Shown: positions 14,841 through 21,787 of the stretch, piece after piece
Position numbering within the stretch: the stretch's first letter is position 1
Layout of the letters: each line of letters starts with the position of its first letter
From: Sphingobacteriia bacterium
Lineage (GTDB): Bacteria > Bacteroidota > Bacteroidia > Bacteroidales > UBA7960
Direction of reading: 5' to 3'
Assembly: GCA_011390575.1 (NCBI GenBank)
Contig: JAABSE010000039.1
Location: 1 to 34,133 of the forward strand
Length of the DNA: 34,133 nt
Notes under the pieces: model-generated
Seen by the model: only the letters and a program-made list of their open reading frames with translations
What the model was told of the DNA's origin: nothing
Databases searched by the model: none
Made by a program: the position numbers and the translations under genes

Positions 14841-17219
14841 TTATTTTTCTTTATTGAGATTTTCAATTCTCTGTCTAAGCATCTGGTTTTCTTCTGCCAG
14901 CTTTTCAGCCCTGGTTTTACTGTCGGTAATGTTATTGGCTATTTTGAAAATTTTATAGGGTTTTCCGTTATGATCAAAAATGGGCGTGTAAGTTTCAGCC
15001 AGCCAGAAGCTTCTGTCTTCTACCTGTATTTTTACTTCCTGATGCTGAGTATTACCGTTTTTAATCAGGTTCCAGAACTTTTCATAATCCTGTTTCTGTT
15101 CTTCGGTAAGTTCCATCTTATCAGCATGGTGTGTTCCTATTACCTCCTGCCTTGAAATATTCAACAATTTAAGATAAGAATCAGAAATATTGATAATTTT
15201 TCCGGACAAATCGTATTCTATCACATAGCTGGAAGAGTCCAGGGCATTGAGGATTCCTTCCATTTCTGCACTTTTACGTGCCATTTCCTCTTGTGTGGCA
15301 TGCAGTTCTTCCATGTTCTGTCGCATTTCCTCTTCCTGGGCTTTCATCTCTTCGGCCTGCTGCTGCGATTTTTCAAGCAAAACGGTGGTTTGCAGGTTGG
15401 TTTTTACACTGGAAATGGTAGAAGCAACACTTTCTCCGATTTTCTCAATGAATTCGATCTGATAGGGTTTAAATTCATTGAAAGAAGCAATTTCGATCAC
15501 CCCATAAATGTCATCATTTAAAACCAAAGGAACAATGATAAGGGCTCCCGGATTGTCATCGCCCAGGCCACTGGTAATGCGAATATAGTTCTGCGGCAAC
15601 TGGGTCATGTAGATGGTTTTTCCTTCTTTGAAACAGGTTCCTACCAGTCCTTCACCCGGATAGATTTTCTTTTCGAGATATTTCTTCCTGTCATAGGCAT
15701 AGCAACCTTGCAGTTCAAGAAAGGGGTCGTTGGTATCTTCATCGTTATAAATAAATATCCCACCCTGGTTGGCCTCAAGGTACTTGACCAGGTTTTGAAT
15801 AACATCGAAAGCCAATGCTTCCATATTATCATTGTTGTTGCGCAAAACCTCAGAAAACTTAGCATATCCTTCCGTTGACCACCTCCTGATTTTGTTTTCT
15901 TCCTGCCTGAGCGACTCTTCCTTTTTTGCTTTGATAAGGTCAGTCTGCATTTCTTTGAGTGACTTGCCCAGAACATCATGTTCGCTCAGCAGCTCCAGTT
16001 CAGCCTCCAGGTTGCCCTTTCCAATGGCCTGGGCAAAGCGGGTTTTCTCATCCAGTCCAACGATGGAAGTATTAAATGCTTCAGCCATTTGCTGCAATTC
16101 GTCGCCTGTTTGCAGATGCAGTTTCATTTCCGTATCGATTTCTCCTTTTGCCAGTCTCTGCATCAACGCAGTAATAAGCTTAACGGGACTGGAAATATTT
16201 CGGGCCACCCACCAGATGATCACACCCATAATGATTAGCCCTGCCAGCCCAATAAGGGCAGATATAAGGAATTGAATGGTAGCTTCGCGTTCAATATGTT
16301 TTACAGGTACAGCGATTCCCATCGACCAGGGAGTTTGAGTTTCCCCAATAAAGACGGGTGCGAAAGTATAATAATAGTTTTCTCCTTTTTCGTGCGCACT
16401 GGAAAAACTGAAAGTTTCCCCTCTGCGGATTTTATCGGTCAGGTTCATTGCCTGCTCATCCTGCCAGAGATTCTCAGCCAGCGATGTTTCCAGAAAATCA
16501 GTCTGGGGATGTGCGGCATACAACCCCTCGCTGGATACCAGAAAGGCATAAGCCTCATCATAGGGCTGAATTTCGGAAATCATTCGTTGCAGCCTTGCGA
16601 GGGTAATATCCACTCCCACCAGTCCAATGTAACGGTTATTGAAAAACATGGGCACAGTAAGAGTCGTCATGAGGGTTGTGCCCGTTGCACCTACTTCGAG
16701 CTGATCGGGATAGGGCTCCCAAATCATTTCTCTACCTGCCTGCTTGGCAGCTCCATACAAATCCGGATCTCCATCCAGACTTCTTTCGAGCTCCTGAAAC
16801 TCAATTCTGCCGTCTTCACGAAAATGATAATTCAAAAAACGACCATGAGGCAGCGTCCATTCAGGGTCAATATGAGCGTATTCCCAACTATCCCAGAGAG
16901 CATAAAAATCAGGATTGTTTTCAAAAATCTGCCGGTACATATCTACAAAAAGTGGCTTCCATTCTTCAATAGCCATATTGTTATGTACATAAAAAGCCTG
17001 GGCCAGGGTTCTGACAACTGCTATATCTTCATTGAAAGTATTGCTGATTTGCTCAGCGTAACCTGCAGCATGACTGTCAACAATGGTGGTTGTATCCCTG
17101 AGGGCTCTCTGGCGATTCTTCAGGCTTATGTATCCAATGGACGAAATAAAAACCAGTCCCGTAACCAATAATACGGTAATCTGGAGTTTCTGGCCGATTT
17201 TTAATTTTTTGAAATTCAC
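14841..17219 (-). CDS. Transmembrane Cache-HAMP-GAF-PAS receptor without a visible output domain
   Basis: A 792-residue sensor. Order: TM helix 13-33; extracytoplasmic double-Cache domain (about 37-312, with MTTLTVPMFFNNRYIGLVGVD-type strands at 184-204); TM helix 315-338; HAMP (about 340-393) with a second HAMP-like helix pair to 430; GAF (about 465-605, with GEGLVGTCFKEGKTIYM); a Glu/Gln-rich coiled coil (612-655); PAS (about 655-770, with SYVIEYDLSGKIINISDSYLKLL); and a short C-terminal coiled coil. Cache domains usually bind small extracellular ligands. No histidine-kinase, GGDEF, phosphatase or chemotaxis signalling hairpin is present, so it must pass its signal to a partner. The start is GTG (17219-17217): the first in-frame ATG would remove the first TM helix. 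The TPR-SPOR gene follows after 59 bases. Confidence 0.88.
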   Translation of the reverse strand: MNFKKLKIGQKLQITVLLVTGLVFISSIGYISLKNRQRALRDTTTIVDSHAAGYAEQISNTFNEDIAVVRTLAQAFYVHNNMAIEEWKPLFVDMYRQIFENNPDFYALWDSWEYAHIDPEWTLPHGRFLNYHFREDGRIEFQELERSLDGDPDLYGAAKQAGREMIWEPYPDQLEVGATGTTLMTTLTVPMFFNNRYIGLVGVDITLARLQRMISEIQPYDEAYAFLVSSEGLYAAHPQTDFLETSLAENLWQDEQAMNLTDKIRRGETFSFSSAHEKGENYYYTFAPVFIGETQTPWSMGIAVPVKHIEREATIQFLISALIGLAGLIIMGVIIWWVARNISSPVKLITALMQRLAKGEIDTEMKLHLQTGDELQQMAEAFNTSIVGLDEKTRFAQAIGKGNLEAELELLSEHDVLGKSLKEMQTDLIKAKKEESLRQEENKIRRWSTEGYAKFSEVLRNNNDNMEALAFDVIQNLVKYLEANQGGIFIYNDEDTNDPFLELQGCYAYDRKKYLEKKIYPGEGLVGTCFKEGKTIYMTQLPQNYIRITSGLGDDNPGALIIVPLVLNDDIYGVIEIASFNEFKPYQIEFIEKIGESVASTISSVKTNLQTTVLLEKSQQQAEEMKAQEEEMRQNMEELHATQEEMARKSAEMEGILNALDSSSYVIEYDLSGKIINISDSYLKLLNISRQEVIGTHHADKMELTEEQKQDYEKFWNLIKNGNTQHQEVKIQVEDRSFWLAETYTPIFDHNGKPYKIFKIANNITDSKTRAEKLAEENQMLRQRIENLNKEK

Positions 17220-17559
17220 GTTGTCGGAGTTTTGGTTTTATTCAAACGATATAAATTGTTGTAAGAGGTTGCATGTTTTTCTGATACTAAAGCGGCACTT
17301 ACAGTTTGATACTGCCGGGTATTCTCAATATAAAAAAAGCAGCAATGCAGTTTGAAATCAAGCCAATTGTACCGCCATGATCATATTCTTTGCTGAATCA
17401 TGGGCTAAAATTAACTTTCTTTAATTACATTACAAAACTCAGATTTTCAAAGAATTCCGGTTTTATGAATCAAAACAAATAAACAGGTTTGTTTTTATTT
17501 TAACTTGTTCTATTCGTCCGACCAATTTTTTTATTCTTTGAATAGTTGTGTGTAAATTT
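17220..17559. other. Intergenic stretch upstream of the receptor gene
   Basis: No gene seen. It contains a 7-bp inverted repeat CCATGAT/ATCATGG (17375-17381 and 17397-17403) and an A/T-only dyad AAAACAAA/TTTGTTTT near 17476-17500 that may end the aminotransferase transcript. Close to the receptor start, TATCGTTTG on the minus strand differs from TAnnTTTG by one extra base. Confidence 0.5.
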
Positions 17560-18417
17560 TTATTCCTGTAGGTTTTTTACTGCCTCTTTTTCAAGGGCAG
17601 CGATGAGATTAGATGAGACTTCATGGTAGTATCTTTTGTTTTTGATGCCCTTAACCCATTGTATCCCGCGAATGGCATTGGTGATAAAAACTTCATCCGC
17701 TTTGAGCAGGTCATCGGGCAATATGGCGCACTCAATCACTTTATATCCATACTTCTGGCTTATATCGAGGAGTACCTTTCTCATAACTCCATCAACACAA
17801 GCCTGATCGAGATCAGGGGTATAAAGTTTCTTTCCTGCCACCATAAAAATATTGGAGCTGGTAACTTCTGCCACATGGCCTGTTTCATTGAGTATCACCA
17901 CATCATCCCGGTTGTTTTCCTGCGCATAAATCGATGCCATAACATATAACAGTGCACTGGAAGATTTCAAGCCTCCCAGGGCATTGCAGGCTTTGGTAAA
18001 TTCGGGGTAAACACCCACATTCAAACCGGTTTTATTCATGGTATACTTTTCATTTTCCAGTTCTTCGGCTTCAATAACATATTCCCCCATATTATTCAAA
18101 GGTTTATAAAATCCTCCCGATGAACGAAAAAGCGAAAGACGCAAACGGGCTCCCTTTTCAAATTCATTGGCCCTGAGCAAATCACAGATCTTTTCTTGTA
18201 TCTGTTCAGGTGTAAAGGAATCGGGAAGCTCGATTTTCAGCAATTCAGCTGATTTTTTCAGTCTGTTGAAATGATATGACCACCAAAGCGGCTGACCGTT
18301 TCGGCACCTGATGGTTTCGAACACCCCATCGCCATACCTGAAAGAGCGGTTGGAAAGAGAAAAGGATAATTCCTGAGCATCTTGCATACCGCCGTTATAA
18401 ATAATTTTTTTCCCCAT
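17560..18417 (-). CDS. pabC: Class IV PLP enzyme, aminodeoxychorismate lyase-like
   Basis: Fold-type IV PLP enzyme of 285 residues. The family includes aminodeoxychorismate lyase (makes 4-aminobenzoate for folate), branched-chain aminotransferase and D-amino-acid aminotransferase. Features: FRYGDGVFETIR (26-37), the PLP lysine Lys151 in LGGLKSSSALLYV, and EVTSSNIF (184-191) in which the Glu contacts the pyridine nitrogen. NAIRGIQWV (247-255) matches the NSLRG-type segment of PabC better than the branched-chain enzymes, so PabC is the best guess; specificity in this family is hard to read from sequence. It starts 12 bases after the rhomboid gene ends and is probably co-transcribed with it. No pabA or pabB is in the window. 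Confidence 0.75.
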   Translation of the reverse strand: MGKKIIYNGGMQDAQELSFSLSNRSFRYGDGVFETIRCRNGQPLWWSYHFNRLKKSAELLKIELPDSFTPEQIQEKICDLLRANEFEKGARLRLSLFRSSGGFYKPLNNMGEYVIEAEELENEKYTMNKTGLNVGVYPEFTKACNALGGLKSSSALLYVMASIYAQENNRDDVVILNETGHVAEVTSSNIFMVAGKKLYTPDLDQACVDGVMRKVLLDISQKYGYKVIECAILPDDLLKADEVFITNAIRGIQWVKGIKNKRYYHEVSSNLIAALEKEAVKNLQE

Positions 18418-18429
18418 AATCAGATGCTA

Positions 18430-19038
18430 TCAAAAAATATATTCCAGAAAACCGGTAACAAAGGAAGGATTGAGTAAAATGGTGAATACCAGACCGAATA
18501 CAGCTCCCCAGAAATGGGCATCGTGTCCTACATTGTCGTCGGCTTTTTTAGCCATATACGCTGAGTAAATAAGGTATAATGCACCAAAAATATACGAAGG
18601 AATGGGAATGGGCAGGAATATAAACATAACAGACATGTCGGGTCTCATAATAATTGCTGAGAACAATATTGCTGAAACAGCACCACTGGCACCCACGGCA
18701 TTGTAATAATCATTGTTTTTGTGTTTAAAATAGGCAGCCACAGTGGAAAAGACGATCCCTCCCAGGTAAAGCAATACAAAATAAAGATTGGACAGGTCGC
18801 CAAAATGCTCAGAAAAGCTGCTTTCCACCGCTGTACCAAATGAAAACAGGACAAACATATTAATGAGCAGGTGCATCCAGTCGACGTGTATGAGCCCGTA
18901 GCTGAAAAACCGGTAATACTGCCTGTTATGATGAATCAGGTAGGCATTGAATTTCAGGTTGTAAAATGTTTCTCTGTTGGTGAAAGCAAGATAAGAGGTT
19001 ACACCCGTTATAAAAATGATCAGGAAAGTAATATACAT
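18430..19038 (-). CDS. Rhomboid family intramembrane serine protease
   Basis: Polytopic membrane protein of 202 residues with six predicted helices, the minimal rhomboid core. HVDWMHLLINMFVLFSFG (51-68) is the conserved loop and second helix; the catalytic serine is Ser118 in GASGAVSA (116-123), and the catalytic histidine is His175 in HFWGAVFG (175-182, HxxGxxxG). These enzymes cut single-pass membrane proteins inside the bilayer. The substrate is unknown. The PabC-like gene follows after 12 bases. The minus-strand -7 match at 19053-19060 is only about 15 bases from the ATG, so the leader would be very short. Confidence 0.9.
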   Translation of the reverse strand: MYITFLIIFITGVTSYLAFTNRETFYNLKFNAYLIHHNRQYYRFFSYGLIHVDWMHLLINMFVLFSFGTAVESSFSEHFGDLSNLYFVLLYLGGIVFSTVAAYFKHKNNDYYNAVGASGAVSAILFSAIIMRPDMSVMFIFLPIPIPSYIFGALYLIYSAYMAKKADDNVGHDAHFWGAVFGLVFTILLNPSFVTGFLEYIF

Positions 19039-19052
19039 GGTAAATTTTTGTG

Positions 19053-19060
19053 CAAACCTA
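19053..19060 (-). promoter_or_regulatory. -7 promoter element for the rhomboid gene
   Basis: TAGGTTTG on the minus strand matches TAnnTTTG. The predicted start near 19046 leaves a leader of under 10 nt before the ATG at 19038. Confidence 0.5.
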
Positions 19061-19115
19061 AGTTTTTTTTGGCAGACCTGCTAACCGGCAATGTGGTTGA
19101 GTTGGGGAATTATAA

Positions 19116-19123
19116 TATTTTTG
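19116..19123 (+). promoter_or_regulatory. -7 promoter element for the HAD hydrolase
   Basis: TATTTTTG matches TAnnTTTG, with a TTG at 19097-19099 (16-nt spacer) as a possible -33. The predicted start near 19130 lies downstream of the longer possible start codon at 19091 and so favours the ATG at 19184. Confidence 0.5.
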
Positions 19124-19183
19124 CTTGTAGAAAGCTCAAACTGTATTTCCTTTGCGCTGGTTTTACTATCATTTACTATAAAC

Positions 19184-19846
19184 ATGAAAACCAATAATAT
19201 AAAAACAATACTCTGGGACTGGAACGGCACCCTGCTCAACGATATCCATCACTGCATTGCGTGCATGAATATAATGTTGAAACAGCGCAGCCTTGAATTG
19301 CTTAGCAAAGACAGATACCTGAAGGTATTCACTTTCCCGGTGAAAGAATACTACTCCCAACTGGGGTTTGATTTTAACAAGGAACCCTTTGAAATTCCTG
19401 CAGAAGAGTTTATAGTACACTATAATGAAGGATTGCAGGATGTACCTTTATTTCATGATGCAGCACCTTCCCTGGCATTCTTTAAAAGCCTTGGAATAAA
19501 GCAGTATATAGTTTCTGCCATGAAGCATGAGGCATTGCTTCAATCTGTGGATGACAGAGGAATTTCCGGATATTTCGAAAAAATAACGGGCATTAAAGAT
19601 AATCTTGCTTTTGGCAAAAACGGGATTGCCCGTAAATTGATAGAAACCGAAGGAATCATTGCAGAGAACACCCTTTTTATCGGCGATACCCTGCATGATG
19701 CAGAGGTTGCTGCTGAAATGGGGATAAACTGTGTTTTGATCTCGAATGGACATCAGCATTTACAGCGACTGAAAGAAAAAGGAAATCCGGTATTTTCATC
19801 CCTTTCATCCATGACCCAGTGGTTTTCACAAAAAACATCAGGATAA
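19184..19846 (+). CDS. HAD superfamily hydrolase, phosphoglycolate phosphatase-like
   Basis: A cytosolic phosphatase-type enzyme of 220 residues. Motif I is WDWNGTLLND (11-20) with nucleophile Asp12; motif II is Ser111 in YIVSA; motif III is Lys145 in AFGKNG; motif IV is GDTLHD (167-172). Residues 20-85 form a helical cap. In most HAD phosphatases motif I is DxDxT, and the second Asp is the general acid/base; here that position is Asn14. The substrate cannot be inferred. I chose the ATG at 19184 because the family begins just before motif I and the upstream extension (from 19091) overlaps the promoter. It is the only plus-strand gene in this part of the window, with a terminator directly after its stop. 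Confidence 0.85.
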   Translation: MKTNNIKTILWDWNGTLLNDIHHCIACMNIMLKQRSLELLSKDRYLKVFTFPVKEYYSQLGFDFNKEPFEIPAEEFIVHYNEGLQDVPLFHDAAPSLAFFKSLGIKQYIVSAMKHEALLQSVDDRGISGYFEKITGIKDNLAFGKNGIARKLIETEGIIAENTLFIGDTLHDAEVAAEMGINCVLISNGHQHLQRLKEKGNPVFSSLSSMTQWFSQKTSG

Positions 19847-19879
19847 AAAAAGAGGCTGCAAGGGCAACCTCTCTTTTTG
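19846..19879. terminator. Terminator between HAD and S41 protease genes
   Basis: AGAGG (19851-19855) pairs with CCTCT (19868-19872); inside it TGC pairs with GCA after one mismatch. A-rich sequence precedes and CTTTTT follows, so it can work for the HAD gene and, read inverted, for the converging protease gene. Confidence 0.75.
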
Positions 19880-19911
19880 TAATTACTATAAAAAAAATTC
19901 CAGGTCTACAG

Positions 19912-21528
19912 CTATTTATACTTTATATTGAGTTTGTCAAAGGTGTCATCTTCAATAATTTCAATGGCTTTCAGATACGCGTCATCCATTTGCATACGCA
20001 TCTGAATAAAAGCACTGAAATCCCAGAGACTTCTTGCAACGAGTGCTTTTAACTGAAGATTCAGGAATTCATCTTTCATTTCCTCTTCGTTTTCAGCACG
20101 TTCTATTCCCTGGCTTTCTGCATGGTCATACAATTGATTGAGAAGGTTGTCATCCACTACAAAACCCTCCATAAAACTATCTATATTGGAGAATTTACGG
20201 GTAAGTGAATCTCTGTTTTCATTGGCATATTCAATGCTGAAGGTATTGATAGCGCCACTCCTCAAAAGTTTGGAATAATAATCTGAAACTCTGTTGGTAT
20301 CAAGAGGAATAAAAAAGTCAGGCATAATTCCACCTCCGCCAAAAACTTCGCGCTGGTTGATTTTGGTGAGATATTTCAAAGAATCAGGAAACTCGATTTT
20401 ATCAGGGCTCACCAGTTCGCCGCTTTCCAGGCGGGACATCAGATCCATGTAATACTCTTCTTTACCTTCATCATAGGGCTTTTGTATACTGCGACCGGTA
20501 GGTGTCATATACCGCGCCGTAGTAAGTCTGATAGCACTTCCGTCGGGCAAATCAAAGGGTCTTTGCACCAATCCCTTGCCAAATGAACGTCGACCTACAA
20601 GCAGACCGCGATCCCAGTCCTGCACTGCACCGGCAACAATCTCGCTGGCAGAGGCACTTCCTTCATTGATCATCACCACAAGTTTGCCCGATTTAAAATT
20701 GCCGGCACTGGTAGAATTAAATTTCTGTGTTGGTGCTGCATTGCCTTCGGTATAAACAATAAGCTGGTTACGCTCCATAAACTGGTCAGCCAGGTCAATG
20801 GCAACATCAAGAAATCCTCCTGAGTTAAAGCTCAGATCGAGAATCAGGTGCTTCATCCCTTTGCCCAGCAACTCGTTGTGTGCATCACGAAACTCATTCA
20901 TGGTAGTACGTGAAAAGCGATTGAGTTTGATATACCCTATTTCGGGTGTGGCCATAAAAGCTGCATCCAGTGAGTTGATAGGAATCTTATCTCTGGTAAT
21001 ACTAAAATCAAGAATGGAACTGGCAGCTCTTCTGTAAATTCCTACTTCTACTTTTGTACCCCGTTCACCTCTCAGGCGCTCCATCACATATTCGTTGGTG
21101 GCTTTGCTACCTGTTGATTTTTCACCGTCAATAGTAACAATCTTATCTCCTGGTAAAATACCTACTTTTTCGCTGGGACCACCAGGAACAGGTGATACCA
21201 CAGTAATAGTATCATTGATAATATTAAACTGAACGCCAATGCCGTCAAAACTTCCCAGCAGGGGCTCGTTGGCTCTGCGCAACTCATCGGCTGAAAGATA
21301 AACAGAATGGGGATCAAGTTCTTTAAGCATGCCTCGTATTGCATCTTCTACCAATTCTTCCTCCTCCACCGGATCAACGTAGGCAAATCCTACAATCCGC
21401 AGAGCCCTTCTGAACTTTTCAGACGGATCAACAGCAGTTTGTCCTATGGAAGGAAAAACTATGGCCAAAAGGATTATAAATACAAGGGAATTTTTAAATC
21501 TTTGCACTGAAAATCTGTTATTCATCAT
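19912..21528 (-). CDS. C-terminal processing peptidase, family S41
   Basis: A secreted or periplasmic protease of 538 residues that would cut proteins near their C-termini. Signal peptide about 1-30 (LVFIILLAIVFPSIGQ). A helical N-terminal part (35-90) precedes a PDZ domain (about 92-180, with VGILPGDKIVTIDG). The S41 core runs about 190-365: the catalytic serine is Ser293 in NEGSASASEIVAG, the general base Lys318 in RRSFGKGLVQ, and Gln322 follows at the usual spacing. The long C-terminal region (about 400-538) is helical and acidic, with FGGGGIMPDFFIPLD leading into it. Such proteases often work with an outer-membrane TPR lipoprotein; none is adjacent. A -7 match at 21680-21687 predicts a leader of about 145 nt. 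Confidence 0.93.
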   Translation of the reverse strand: MMNNRFSVQRFKNSLVFIILLAIVFPSIGQTAVDPSEKFRRALRIVGFAYVDPVEEEELVEDAIRGMLKELDPHSVYLSADELRRANEPLLGSFDGIGVQFNIINDTITVVSPVPGGPSEKVGILPGDKIVTIDGEKSTGSKATNEYVMERLRGERGTKVEVGIYRRAASSILDFSITRDKIPINSLDAAFMATPEIGYIKLNRFSRTTMNEFRDAHNELLGKGMKHLILDLSFNSGGFLDVAIDLADQFMERNQLIVYTEGNAAPTQKFNSTSAGNFKSGKLVVMINEGSASASEIVAGAVQDWDRGLLVGRRSFGKGLVQRPFDLPDGSAIRLTTARYMTPTGRSIQKPYDEGKEEYYMDLMSRLESGELVSPDKIEFPDSLKYLTKINQREVFGGGGIMPDFFIPLDTNRVSDYYSKLLRSGAINTFSIEYANENRDSLTRKFSNIDSFMEGFVVDDNLLNQLYDHAESQGIERAENEEEMKDEFLNLQLKALVARSLWDFSAFIQMRMQMDDAYLKAIEIIEDDTFDKLNIKYK

Positions 21529-21679
21529 TTAGCTTTTATTTAAGTAATATTTTTGAAGATCATGGTAAGCTTTAATCCCCGGCACTGTGGGTATTTAATT
21601 TCGGTTTTGCCAACAGTCGGAATGACTATCCCTGATCAACACATTGAAGTAATGATTGTTTATTTCTTTACATAAACGA

Positions 21680-21687
21680 CAAAAGTA
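21680..21687 (-). promoter_or_regulatory. -7 promoter element for the S41 protease
   Basis: TACTTTTG on the minus strand matches TAnnTTTG; start near 21673 gives a leader of about 145 nt. The leader holds no open frame that I would call a gene. Confidence 0.45.
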
Positions 21688-21787
21688 CCCAAATCGCCTA
21701 AACCCCTTGAAAACTTTTCACAAAAAAAACATAAATTGGCTTATAACCAGTATTGTAGCAGAATTCCTGAACACCCTAAAAATTTGC

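Noticed and set aside
16272..17171. 299-codon plus-strand frame
   Set aside because: Antisense to the Cache domain of the receptor; composition looks like the complement of a coding strand and no domain is visible.
19091..19183. Longer start for the HAD hydrolase
   Set aside because: It would add 31 residues not seen in the family, and its start lies upstream of the best promoter match at 19116-19123.
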